In this document: positions 1-7,447 of the stretch, piece by piece
Layout: each line of letters opens with the position of its first letter
Position numbering within the stretch: the stretch's first letter is position 1
DNA from: Leadbetterella byssophila DSM 17132
GTDB lineage: Bacteria; Bacteroidota; Bacteroidia; Cytophagales; Spirosomataceae
Length of the DNA: 64,000 nucleotides
Direction: 5' to 3'
Assembly: GCF_000166395.1 (NCBI RefSeq)
Contig: NC_014655.1
Coordinates: forward strand, 3,286,001-3,350,000
Notes under the pieces: model-generated
Told to the model about the DNA's origin: nothing
Databases searched by the model: none
What the model saw: the letters and a program-made list of their open reading frames with translations, nothing else
Position numbers and translations under genes: made by a program

Positions 1-22
1 ATTTTAAAAAAGCGGATATTTA

Positions 23-54
23 TTGTGCTTATTGGGGCCAATAAATTATCTTTG
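23..54 (+). promoter_or_regulatory. Bacteroidota-type promoter for the HU gene
   Basis: TATCTTTG at 47-54 matches the -7 consensus TAnnTTTG of the Bacteroidota primary sigma factor. A TTG at 23-25 lies 21 bases upstream as the -33 element. Transcription would begin near 60, giving a leader of about 60 bases before the GTG start at 119. This is motif evidence only. Confidence 0.6.
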
Positions 55-118
55 CACCCTATTATTATCAGACGGTAAAAGTAATCGTAATTTTTTAACT
101 TTTAAATTATTTTAGATC

Positions 119-409
119 GTGACGAAAGCAGAGGTAATTTCAATTATTTCGGAAAAGACGGGAGTTGACAAAGCTGCCACTTCAGCTACTATTGAGGCGT
201 TTTTCGAAACAGTAAAAGAACAATTATCAGGTGGTGAGGCAATTTATGTAAGAGGATTTGGTAGTTTCGTAAACAAGAAGAGAGCAGAGAAAAAAGCACG
301 AAACATATCTAAAAAAACTACAGTTACTGTACCAGCTCATTATATTCCAAGTTTTAAACCTTCTAAGGAATTCGTAGAAGAAGTTAAAAAGAACGTAACC
401 ATTCAATGA
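119..409 (+). CDS. HU/IHF-family nucleoid DNA-binding protein
   Basis: This 96-residue histone-like protein of the HU/IHF fold should bend and compact DNA as a dimer in the nucleoid. It has the dimer-core motif RGFGSF at residues 45-50, the beta-arm start ARN at 60-62 and the closing segment SFKPSKEF at 78-85, in the usual order and at normal length. The arm reads ARNIS, so the arm-tip proline that intercalates DNA in classical HU (ARNP) is isoleucine here. From memory of the family this variant is common in Bacteroidota. The start is GTG at 119; no in-frame ATG offers a full-length alternative. Its TGA stop overlaps the next ATG in an ATGA, so the downstream TPR gene is probably translationally coupled. 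Confidence 0.93.
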   Translation: MTKAEVISIISEKTGVDKAATSATIEAFFETVKEQLSGGEAIYVRGFGSFVNKKRAEKKARNISKKTTVTVPAHYIPSFKPSKEFVEEVKKNVTIQ

Positions 410-1215
410 TGAATAGCGGCCTTAGTCCAAAAACCCATTTTCTTATTGTTACCGGTATTGCTGTTTTAGGATTTGTTTTCTTAGTTAGCAGACCTAAAAC
501 CGTAGTAAAGGACGAGGAGGCTAAGGCCGTTACTTCTACAGCTGAAGAGGCGCCTGTACATATGTCGAATCCTGCCGCAGATCGTCTGGCGAAAGAGATT
601 CGTGATAGGCATGCCACTGATGCTAATCCTTTAAATGCATATCGGGCATTAGCTGAAATGTTTTTCCAGGAATCTGTTTTTGATAGTTCAGCGTATTATT
701 TTGAGCAGATAGCTATAGCTAATCCTGGGGTGTCTAATTGGTTGAGAGCCGGAGACGCTTATTTACAGGCATATTCATTGGCTTTAAATCCTGCAAAGAT
801 TGAGGATTTGGCGGCTAAGACAAGGGATGCTTACAGTCAAGCTTTGAAATTTGATCCTGCAAGTTTACATGCAAAGACAAATTCAGCATTGACGTATGTA
901 AATTCCGCTACTCCTATGCGAGCCATTTCCATCTTACGTGAGGTTTTGGATCAGCAACCTAACTATCTTCCTGCGGTTTTGGCTTTAGGAAAGTTATCTA
1001 TGCAGTCCGGTCAGTTTGATAAGGCGGTAGATCGCTTTAAAGAGGTGCTGAAGATAGATAAGGATAATATAGAAGGGAAAATGGGTTTGGCGTACAGTTA
1101 CATAGAACTGGGTAAAACAAATGATGCGAAGGTACTCCTTCAAGAGATATTGGACGCTGACATTGATCCGATTGTGAAAGATGAAGTAAGAAAAACTTTG
1201 AATAATTTAAAATAA
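406..1215 (+). CDS. membrane-anchored TPR-repeat protein
   Basis: This 269-residue protein has one N-terminal membrane segment at about residues 12-29, followed by a charged linker and a tetratricopeptide-repeat region from about 85 to the C-terminus. The repeats resemble A.A..F..AL...P at about 140-155 and LG.L....G....A...F...L at about 195-220. TPRs are protein-interaction scaffolds, and the anchor implies the repeats lie in the periplasm. The start overlaps the HU stop by 4 bases (ATGA), so the two are co-translated. No enzyme domain is visible. What it binds cannot be read from the sequence. Its last codons carry the -33 element of the next promoter. Confidence 0.8.
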   Translation: MMNSGLSPKTHFLIVTGIAVLGFVFLVSRPKTVVKDEEAKAVTSTAEEAPVHMSNPAADRLAKEIRDRHATDANPLNAYRALAEMFFQESVFDSSAYYFEQIAIANPGVSNWLRAGDAYLQAYSLALNPAKIEDLAAKTRDAYSQALKFDPASLHAKTNSALTYVNSATPMRAISILREVLDQQPNYLPAVLALGKLSMQSGQFDKAVDRFKEVLKIDKDNIEGKMGLAYSYIELGKTNDAKVLLQEILDADIDPIVKDEVRKTLNNLK

Positions 1216-1228
1216 ATTATTACTTTTG
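1197..1228 (+). promoter_or_regulatory. Bacteroidota-type promoter for the bS22-like gene
   Basis: TTTG at 1197-1200 and TACTTTTG at 1221-1228 are separated by 20 bases, a near-ideal Bacteroidota primary-sigma promoter. The -33 element lies inside the end of the TPR gene. The inferred start near 1235 gives a leader of about 37 bases for the ATG at 1272. Confidence 0.72.
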
Positions 1229-1271
1229 CAGTCCCAAAAAAAAGATTAGAGACTTTTAAAATAATACAGTT

Positions 1272-1361
1272 ATGCCTTGCGGAAAGAAAAGAAAAAGACA
1301 TAAGATGGCTACTCATAAGAGAAAGAAGCGTCTAAGAAAAAACCGTCATAAGAAGAAGTAA
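1272..1361 (+). CDS. small basic ribosomal protein, bS22/AURKAIP1-COX24 type
   Basis: This 29-residue open frame starts MPCGKKRKRHKMATHKRKKR and ends RKNRHKKK. About two thirds of the residues are Lys, Arg or His. The pattern matches the AURKAIP1/COX24 domain family, whose members include mycobacterial bS22 and mitochondrial mS38 on the small ribosomal subunit. The gene has its own strong promoter (1197-1228) and an intrinsic terminator (1391-1420), so it is a complete small transcription unit that length-based gene finders would miss. A ribosomal role is inferred from family resemblance. That it is a real gene is well supported by its flanking signals. Confidence 0.85.
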   Translation: MPCGKKRKRHKMATHKRKKRLRKNRHKKK

Positions 1362-1390
1362 TTAGGTATTACTACGATAAACAGTAGGAG

Positions 1391-1420
1391 GTAAGCAGCG
1401 GAATACTGCTTACTTTTTTT
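1391..1420 (+). terminator. intrinsic terminator after the bS22-like gene
   Basis: GTAAGCAG (1391-1398) and CTGCTTAC (1406-1413) form a perfect 8-bp stem with a 7-base loop, followed directly by seven T residues (1414-1420). It lies 29 bases after the stop of the small gene. Confidence 0.9.
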
Positions 1421-1448
1421 GTTAAAAATTTGTGTACTAGTATCTTTA
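1418..1448 (+). promoter_or_regulatory. promoter for RNase G, overlapping the terminator T-tract
   Basis: TTTG at 1418-1421 is formed by the end of the terminator T-tract plus one G. It lies 19 bases before TATCTTTA at 1441-1448, a one-mismatch -7 element. RNase G therefore seems to have its own promoter immediately after the preceding terminator. Confidence 0.6.
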
Positions 1449-1492
1449 TGTGAAGATAGTAGTATTAATGATCCCGACCCCTTACTTTGAAC

Positions 1493-3049
1493 TTGAGTAA
1501 CGAGTTATACATATCCGCCACCTCCAAAGGAGATAGAATAGCTTTAGTCCGTAATAAGCGGCTAATTGAATATCATGTAGACGAGACAGAGCACCACTTT
1601 GCTGTCGGTGATATTTATTTTGGTTCAGTAAAGAAGGTAGTATCAGGTAACAATGCTGCATTTATCGATATAGGTCATGAGAAAGATGCCTTCTTGCATT
1701 ATCATGATCTGAGTCCTAATATCCTTTCTCTTATCAAGTTTACGAAGGATATTATTGCCAAACGTCCGGTTAGTCCTCGTCTGAAGGGGTTCAAGCTTGA
1801 AGCTCAGATAGAAAAGCAGGGCAAGATTAGTGACGTTTTGAGCAAGAATATGCCCATTTTGGCTCAAGTAGTTAAGGAGCCTATTTCCTCTAAAGGGCCT
1901 CGTTTATCCTGTGATATTTCTATTGCCGGTAGATATATCGTTTTGGTTCCTTTCAGTAATTCCATTAACATTTCAAAGAAGATTACCAGCAAGCAAGAGC
2001 GTCAGCGCTTGCATAAGTTGATGTCTTCCGTAAAGCCTGAAAACTTTGGGGTGATAGTACGTACCGTAGCTGAGAATATGGACGTGGAAGACCTTCAAAG
2101 AGATTTAGAGCATTGTCTTGAGAAATGGGAGTTAGGAGTGAAGGCTTTACGTACCGCTATGCCTAGGGATAGGGTCATTTCCGAAATGGATAGAGCGGCC
2201 TCTATTCTCAGGGATATGCTAAATGATGATTTTGATTCTATTGTAGTGGATACTAAAGAATCCTATGATAAAATCAAAAATCTTCTACATGCTATAGCCC
2301 CACAGAAAGAGAAGATCTTGAAATTACATCAAGGAAAAGCCAAGATCTTTGAGCATTACGGTATTGAAAAGCAATTAAAATCTCTATTTGGTAGGACTGT
2401 AACCCTTCCAGGCGGAGGTTATTTGGTGATTGAGCATACCGAAGCTTTGCACGTTATTGACGTGAACAGTGGAAATAAAGCTAGCTCAGAACCTAATCAA
2501 GAAGCAACGGCCTTAAATGTGAACAAAGAGGCTGCTATTGAGATTGCACGTCAATTAAGACTTCGGGATATGGGTGGAATCGTAGTGATAGATTTCATCG
2601 ATATGAAGAAGGCTGAAAACAAGAAAGAGGTACACGATGTTCTCCGGGAAGAAATGAAAGGAGATCGTTCGAAATACACTATTCTTCCCATTTCGAAATT
2701 TGGCTTGTCCCAGATTACCCGTCAAAGGGTAAGACCTGAAATAAGTGTGGATACCCGTGAAACTTGCCCTACATGTGGGGGTACCGGTAGTATACAAGCC
2801 AGCATATCTGTCACAGATCAAATTGAAAATCACCTAGAACATCTTCTGCTTAAGCAAAATGAAGCTAAGGTGAGTATAATGGTTCATCCATTTGTGTATG
2901 CCTATTATAAAGAAGGATTCATCTCAAGACAGATGAAATGGTTCTTCAAATACAAGAAATGGATTAATTTGATCAAGGATTCTACCCTTGGATTAATGGA
3001 ATATCACTTCTTGGATAAGGATGGTGAGGAGTTCGAGCTTCATTCGTAA
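1493..3049 (+). CDS. rng: ribonuclease G (Rne/Rng family endoribonuclease)
   Basis: This roughly 518-residue single-strand-specific endoribonuclease acts in rRNA maturation and mRNA decay. An S1-like RNA-binding domain occupies about residues 35-125 (VGDIYFGSVKKVV and AAFIDIGHEKDAFLHY). The catalytic region includes HVIDVNSGNK and GGIVVIDFIDMKK, which carry the Mg-binding aspartates. The zinc-link motif CPTCGG follows. There is no RNase E-like C-terminal scaffold, as expected for RNase G. The start must be TTG because an in-frame TGA at 1469-1471 excludes upstream ATGs. TTG at 1493 gives MSNEL, the usual family beginning, while TTG at 1487 would add two residues. The end overlaps the convergent YD-repeat gene by 10 bases. 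Confidence 0.95.
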   Translation: MSNELYISATSKGDRIALVRNKRLIEYHVDETEHHFAVGDIYFGSVKKVVSGNNAAFIDIGHEKDAFLHYHDLSPNILSLIKFTKDIIAKRPVSPRLKGFKLEAQIEKQGKISDVLSKNMPILAQVVKEPISSKGPRLSCDISIAGRYIVLVPFSNSINISKKITSKQERQRLHKLMSSVKPENFGVIVRTVAENMDVEDLQRDLEHCLEKWELGVKALRTAMPRDRVISEMDRAASILRDMLNDDFDSIVVDTKESYDKIKNLLHAIAPQKEKILKLHQGKAKIFEHYGIEKQLKSLFGRTVTLPGGGYLVIEHTEALHVIDVNSGNKASSEPNQEATALNVNKEAAIEIARQLRLRDMGGIVVIDFIDMKKAENKKEVHDVLREEMKGDRSKYTILPISKFGLSQITRQRVRPEISVDTRETCPTCGGTGSIQASISVTDQIENHLEHLLLKQNEAKVSIMVHPFVYAYYKEGFISRQMKWFFKYKKWINLIKDSTLGLMEYHFLDKDGEEFELHS

Positions 3050-3894
3050 GTGAATTTCCAATAGTTGATGATCTTCTTCCCATCTGTTTGTACGCGCGAT
3101 TGGATCAACTTGCCCTGATAAGTCATGGTACGTTCATCATCTATTTGTGCATTATAATCAATGCTGGTATATTTCGTATTATTCCCCAGTTCATCATATT
3201 GATAGAGTTTTTGGGTGCTTAGACCGCCTATCCATTGGTTTTTGAGCAATCTTCCAGCCTCGTCATAGGTGTATTCCGCATTGTCGATTTCTTCTCCCCT
3301 GTAATCGATCCATTTGGACTGCACATGTCTTCCCTGAGCGTCGTATTTTTTGACTTCTCTTTCTCCGGAATCAGAATCTTTAGAAAGGATCAAGATTTCA
3401 ATATTTCGACCCTGAGCATCGTATTTGTGTTTGTATTCGTAAAAGTACTTGCCGTCTTTATATCGGGTCCTGGAAAGTAGTTTTCCATCCGCTCTGTAAG
3501 TGTATTTTTCAAAGGGTTCACAGTTGCCATTAGGATAGCAAGCCTGGAATAAAACCAATCTATTCTTACTGTCATACGTATATTTTACCTGAAGGTATTC
3601 TTTCCCGTTGCCTACTTGCGTATAAACATTGTTAGCAAAAAAATGGGTATTGTATTCGTATCTATTTGCTTCCACAAGGTTCCCCTTATCAAAGGTTTCC
3701 TTTTTGATTAAACAGCCATTTTCGTCGTATTCATAAATGATTTGTGGCCAGCATTCCTCCCCTTTTTCATTGCATGACCATTGAATCTTTTTTCGAACCC
3801 CCTCTTCTTTTATTAAAGGATCTGCTTGAATGATTTCCTGAGCGGTGGATGAAAGAAAAGTAAAGAGAAGGAATAATAAGGTAAGTTTATACAT
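3040..3894 (-). CDS. exported YD/RHS-like repeat protein
   Basis: This 284-residue protein has an N-terminal signal peptide (hydrophobic residues about 3-17, cleavage likely near STAQ). The body is built from at least seven imperfect repeats of the form Y.YD..G.L......G, for example YEYDENGCL, YKHKYDAQGR, YTYDEAGRL and YQYDELGN. These are YD repeats like those of RHS and wall-associated proteins, which fold as beta-strand shells. The protein is far too short to be an RHS toxin and shows no C-terminal toxin or core-cleavage motif (DPxGL). Function is unknown; it is probably periplasmic or surface-exposed. It converges on rng with a 10-base overlap and follows the nitrilase gene after 44 bases. 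Confidence 0.72.
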   Translation of the reverse strand: MYKLTLLFLLFTFLSSTAQEIIQADPLIKEEGVRKKIQWSCNEKGEECWPQIIYEYDENGCLIKKETFDKGNLVEANRYEYNTHFFANNVYTQVGNGKEYLQVKYTYDSKNRLVLFQACYPNGNCEPFEKYTYRADGKLLSRTRYKDGKYFYEYKHKYDAQGRNIEILILSKDSDSGEREVKKYDAQGRHVQSKWIDYRGEEIDNAEYTYDEAGRLLKNQWIGGLSTQKLYQYDELGNNTKYTSIDYNAQIDDERTMTYQGKLIQSRVQTDGKKIINYWKFTYE

Positions 3895-3938
3895 ATATCT
3901 TCTAAATGTAAGGATATAACGAAGGAAAAGGGAATGGA

Positions 3939-4700
3939 TTATAGCTTGAATTTGTCTCCGTCTTGGAGAAAGGGGTATTTGCTTCTAAAGGCTTGTAGTT
4001 CCTCATGAGAGAGGGAGGTATTAAATCTGCCTTTTTCAGATTGAGCATCCAAAAGAACATTGCCTTTAAAATCTATGACGCAAGAATCTCCCGAGTAAGA
4101 TAGGTTATATCCATCTTTACCTATGCGATTGACTCCAATAACGTAAGCTTGGTTCTCTATGGCTCTGGCTTTAAGCAAAGTCTTCCATGCATCTCTTCTA
4201 GCTTCAGGCCAGGAGGCTATATAAATCAAGACATCATAGAAAGGTGCCGTATTCCTGCTCCATACGGGAAATCTTAAGTCGTAGCAGATAAGTGGTCGGA
4301 ATTTCCAACCTACATACTCCGTTTGAAGGATATTTGTCCCGGCGCTAAAAGTGAGTTGCTCGTTTCCGTAAGAGAATAAATGTTTTTTATCGTATACCTT
4401 ATAATCCCCTTGAGGATTCATCCAAATTCCTCTATTGTAGGCTCGATCATCTTCTTGCCAAGCAATACTCCCATAAAGTGCTGTTTGATGCCCTAGGGCT
4501 TGTTCTTTGAGCCATAGGAGAGAGCTGTGAGGTGCGGTCTCTGTAAAGTCGCGGGTGAATCCGGTAGAGAACATCTCCGGAAGGATAAAAAGATCTGATT
4601 TGGCTTCCTTAAGGTAGTCAGAAAATAAGTCCTGATTTGCTTTTGGATCTTCCCAGATCAGATCTTCTTGAACAAATGATATGTTTAAGTCCTTTTTCAG
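3939..4700 (-). CDS. nitrilase-superfamily amidase, YafV/omega-amidase type
   Basis: This carbon-nitrogen hydrolase most resembles YafV/omega-amidase, which hydrolyses alpha-keto amides such as 2-oxoglutaramate in amino-acid salvage. Read from CTG at 4700 it has 253 residues, close to the roughly 256 of YafV. It carries the complete catalytic triad: E42 (LPEMFSTGF), K105 (YDKKHLF) and C139 (LICYDLRFP). The first in-frame ATG (4574) begins just after the essential Glu and would remove 42 conserved residues, so it cannot be the true start. Upstream in-frame codons read LNISFVQEDLIWEDPKANQ, a typical family N-terminus. CTG at 4698-4700 overlaps the def stop as CTGA, the analogue of an ATGA coupling junction. 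Function is well supported; the exact start is an inference. Confidence 0.85.
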   Translation of the reverse strand: MKKDLNISFVQEDLIWEDPKANQDLFSDYLKEAKSDLFILPEMFSTGFTRDFTETAPHSSLLWLKEQALGHQTALYGSIAWQEDDRAYNRGIWMNPQGDYKVYDKKHLFSYGNEQLTFSAGTNILQTEYVGWKFRPLICYDLRFPVWSRNTAPFYDVLIYIASWPEARRDAWKTLLKARAIENQAYVIGVNRIGKDGYNLSYSGDSCVIDFKGNVLLDAQSEKGRFNTSLSHEELQAFRSKYPFLQDGDKFKL

Positions 4701-5269
4701 ATGAACTTCATTTTGTAATCGACATCTACGATTCCCTTTTGGATCTGGCCCAATTTTTTCTTCAACATCTGTTTTTTCAATGGTGCCAAATAATCCGTGA
4801 AAAGTACCCCTTCAATATGATCATATTCGTGTTGGATAATTCGAGCAGCCATACCTTTAAAGGATTCTGTGTGCTCTACCCAGTCGGTATCAAAATAACG
4901 GATAGTGATCACCGGTTTTCTGTACACATCAGCTCTGATACCCGGTATACTTAGGCAACCCTCTTCGTAAGGCCAGGGTTCTCCTGTTTCTTCCAGGATT
5001 TGTGCATTGATAAACGTTTTCTTGAATCCCACTAAATCAGGGTCAATCTCCTCTTCCGTCTCTGCGCTATTGTTGATGATTTCTCCGTCTACTACGAAGA
5101 TTCTATAGGGCAGATTCACTTGCGGTCCTGCTAATCCAATGCCGGAAGCCGCATACATGGTCTCAAACATGTTCTGAGAGATTTGTTTTACATCTAACTC
5201 TCCCTTCACTATGTCCTGACATTTTTTACGAAGCACTGTAGCTCCGTATCCAATAATGGGATATATCAT
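4697..5269 (-). CDS. def: peptide deformylase
   Basis: This 190-residue metalloenzyme removes the N-formyl group from nascent proteins at the ribosome exit. All three family motifs are present: GIGLAGPQ (residues 43-50), EGCLS with metal ligand C105, and QHEYDH with ligands H147 and H151 and catalytic E148. Length is normal. It sits 14 bases after gmd in a tight minus-strand run, and its TGA overlaps the proposed CTG start of the nitrilase. A short acidic insertion around residues 66-77 (NNSAETEEEIDP) lies between motifs 1 and 2. Confidence 0.97.
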   Translation of the reverse strand: MIYPIIGYGATVLRKKCQDIVKGELDVKQISQNMFETMYAASGIGLAGPQVNLPYRIFVVDGEIINNSAETEEEIDPDLVGFKKTFINAQILEETGEPWPYEEGCLSIPGIRADVYRKPVITIRYFDTDWVEHTESFKGMAARIIQHEYDHIEGVLFTDYLAPLKKQMLKKKLGQIQKGIVDVDYKMKFI

Positions 5270-5283
5270 ATTTTGAAAAACTA

Positions 5284-6387
5284 TTACTTTCCTATTTTAA
5301 TACCGGCCTTGTTAAATACAGAGCGATTCTTAAAATATTCTACATCTGATTCCACCATTTCTTCAACCAAAGCTTGCAGGCTGTATTTTGGTGTCCAGTT
5401 CAACTTGGTTTTCGCTTTGGTAGGGTCTCCAATCAGCAAATCCACTTCTGTAGGTCTATAATAAACTGGATCCACTGCTAAGACCTTTTTGCCTATCTCC
5501 AATTGGTACTGAGGGTTTGAACAAGATTTTACGAAACCTTCTTCGTTCGCCCCTTCTCCTTTGAATTCAAGGGAAATACCTACTTGACCAAATGCCATTT
5601 TAACGAATTCTCTAACCGGAGTAGTAATACCTGTGGCGATTACAAAATCTTCAGCTTTCTCTTGTTGTAAGATTAACCACATGGCTTCTACGTAGTCTTT
5701 GGCATGACCCCAGTCGCGCTGTGCATCCAGATTGCCCAAATACAAACAATCTTCTTGTCCTAGGGCTATTTGAGCAACAGCTCTTGTGATTTTTCGGGTA
5801 ACAAAGGTCTCACCTCTAAGTGGTGATTCGTGGTTAAAAAGAATACCGTTGCAGGCATACATATTGTACGCTTCTCTATAGTTCACCGTGATCCAGTAGC
5901 CATATAATTTAGCTACCGCATATGGGGAACGAGGATAGAACGGTGTATTTTCTGATTGAGGTACTTCTTGTACTAAGCCGTAAAGCTCAGAGGTAGAGGC
6001 CTGATAGATTCTGGTTTTATCTGTCAATCCTAGAAGTCGAACGGCTTCTAAAATCCTCAAAGTACCTATCCCGTCCACCTGAGCTGTATATTCAGGTTCG
6101 TCAAAGCTTACTTTAACATGAGACATAGCACCTAAGTTATAGATCTCATCCGGCTGCACCTCTTGGATGATTCGGATGATGTTAGTGGAATCACTTAGGT
6201 CTCCATAATGTAAGACAAAGTTTACATTATTTTCATGTTGATCTTTATATAGATGGTCTATTCTGTCCGTATTAAAGAGAGAGGCTCTCCTTTTTATGCC
6301 GTGTACTTCATATCCCTTTTGGAGTAGAAATTCAGCGAGATATGCGCCGTCCTGCCCCGTGATACCGGTAATTAATGCTTTTTTCAC
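5284..6387 (-). CDS. gmd: GDP-mannose 4,6-dehydratase
   Basis: This 367-residue extended short-chain dehydrogenase converts GDP-D-mannose to GDP-4-keto-6-deoxymannose, the precursor of GDP-fucose and other deoxysugars of surface glycans. The Rossmann motif [14 protein letters not shown] lies at about residues 8-21. The catalytic S/YxxxK motif is [12 protein letters not shown], and the [10 protein letters not shown] segment is typical of Gmd. Its ATG overlaps the stop of the SPOR lipoprotein gene by 4 bases. No fcl/GDP-fucose synthase is in this window, so the final sugar is not determined. Confidence 0.97.
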   Translation of the reverse strand: MKKALITGITGQDGAYLAEFLLQKGYEVHGIKRRASLFNTDRIDHLYKDQHENNVNFVLHYGDLSDSTNIIRIIQEVQPDEIYNLGAMSHVKVSFDEPEYTAQVDGIGTLRILEAVRLLGLTDKTRIYQASTSELYGLVQEVPQSENTPFYPRSPYAVAKLYGYWITVNYREAYNMYACNGILFNHESPLRGETFVTRKITRAVAQIALGQEDCLYLGNLDAQRDWGHAKDYVEAMWLILQQEKAEDFVIATGITTPVREFVKMAFGQVGISLEFKGEGANEEGFVKSCSNPQYQLEIGKKVLAVDPVYYRPTEVDLLIGDPTKAKTKLNWTPKYSLQALVEEMVESDVEYFKNRSVFNKAGIKIGK

Positions 6388-6902
6388 TTTGTGTTTAGTG
6401 CCTTTTTTATGTTTATTTTTTCACTCAATATTCGGGTGGTGCCAAAACGCTGTTTTAACAGTGAATTGTATTTTTCAGCGTCTTGATAATGTATAAAATC
6501 ACCTACACGGATGCGGTAGGTGGGTTGGCTATACGACTCATAAATTTCCAAATTAGGATAGGTTCTGAGCATATACCCTTTGGCATTTTCAAAATCCGTC
6601 TTTGAGTTGCCTGAAAATATTTGAATACGATAACCCTGTCCGTTATTGAAGGTCTTATTGTATTCTAAAATCTTAGCTTGTGCAGATTTAATTTTCTCGC
6701 TGTCATCGACTATAACGATCTCCTCCACCTTAGTTTCCACTACCTTTTCTTCCTTCTTTGATTTTTCTTCATATTTAGGCAAAAGGTAGGAGATGTCCTC
6801 CGAATACTCACTTAATGAATTTGAGTTTCCGGTAGGAACGGTTTTCTTAGCACATGCTGAAGCTAAGAAGAGGATCAATATCCATACGAAATTCTTGATC
6901 AT
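6384..6902 (-). CDS. SPOR-domain lipoprotein
   Basis: This 172-residue protein has a lipoprotein signal peptide with lipobox ASAC (acylated C17). A Lys/Glu-rich linker (about 45-80) precedes a C-terminal SPOR-like domain (about 93-165) with GYRIQIFSG and [13 protein letters not shown] domains bind denuded septal peptidoglycan, so a role in the envelope near division sites is likely. The gene ends in a 4-base overlap with gmd. A possible -7 element lies just upstream (6928-6935), suggesting it heads the segment gmd-def-nitrilase. Confidence 0.82.
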   Translation of the reverse strand: MIKNFVWILILFLASACAKKTVPTGNSNSLSEYSEDISYLLPKYEEKSKKEEKVVETKVEEIVIVDDSEKIKSAQAKILEYNKTFNNGQGYRIQIFSGNSKTDFENAKGYMLRTYPNLEIYESYSQPTYRIRVGDFIHYQDAEKYNSLLKQRFGTTRILSEKINIKKALNTK

Positions 6903-6927
6903 AATTCTTCCATTATAACTGGACTTG

Positions 6928-6935
6928 CAAAATTA
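6928..6935 (-). promoter_or_regulatory. possible -7 element upstream of the SPOR lipoprotein
   Basis: Read on the minus strand this is TAATTTTG, an exact TAnnTTTG match 26 bases before the ATG. No convincing -33 element lies at the right spacing, so it is tentative. Confidence 0.35.
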
Positions 6936-6970
6936 GCAATATGTGCTCGGAATAAAAAGTAAATTGTGCC

Positions 6971-7447
6971 TTAGCTCAATTCGAACATCTGCTTTAAGGC
7001 GTTCCATAGCAGCCTTTTCTCATTGGCTTGATTAGCTTGGATTTGGGCCAAGCTATCTCCAATTAAGATCTTTTTCCCAGAGACCACGAAAACTTGATAT
7101 TTATTTGAAGAATCAAGTTTTGGGATGGGTACGCCAAAGGATATGAGTCGCTGTGCAGCTTTAAGGTCGAAATTTTTCCATTCCTGTCCCACCATGAGGT
7201 GTAGGTCGTTCATATTAACGCCCACGGCAGACATGATTTTTTCCAGAAAATCTCTATGGTGTGAATCTGAAGTAATTACCACAGTATCTCCTGATTTCGG
7301 TTTACTCATGACTACAGGTGCAGTAGGAGTTTCGATTTTAGGAGATACTGTAGTAGGAGCTTCCGTCTTAGGTAAAGATTCCCCTTGCTCTTTCAGGAGA
7401 AAAAGAGTTTCGTTACTAAAGAGGTAGGAAGCTAATTGTTTATTCAT
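6971..7447 (-). CDS. conserved protein of unknown function downstream of purA
   Basis: This 158-residue cytoplasmic protein has no signal peptide. A short N-terminal region (LFSNETLFLLKE) is joined by a Pro/Thr-rich linker (about 27-50) to a folded domain (about 52-158) with VVITSDSHHRDFLEKIMSAV, RLISFGVPIP and KRLLWNALKQMF. The overall plan, a short N-terminal element, a flexible proline-rich linker and an alpha/beta domain, is reminiscent of small clamp-loader accessory subunits. That is only a structural impression. Its start overlaps the purA stop by 4 bases, so it is translated together with purA. Function is unknown. Confidence 0.7.
   Translation of the reverse strand: MNKQLASYLFSNETLFLLKEQGESLPKTEAPTTVSPKIETPTAPVVMSKPKSGDTVVITSDSHHRDFLEKIMSAVGVNMNDLHLMVGQEWKNFDLKAAQRLISFGVPIPKLDSSNKYQVFVVSGKKILIGDSLAQIQANQANEKRLLWNALKQMFELS

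Noticed and set aside
3040-3894. YD-repeat protein as an RHS/polymorphic toxin
   Set aside because: No core cleavage motif, no toxin tip and no adjacent immunity gene.
4574-4574. ATG at 4574 as the start of the nitrilase
   Set aside because: It would delete the catalytic Glu and 42 residues typical of the family.
6931-6970. Possible small non-coding RNA between the purA-coupled gene and the SPOR lipoprotein
   Set aside because: The gap is only 68 bases, has no hairpin or terminator, and is explained by a promoter.
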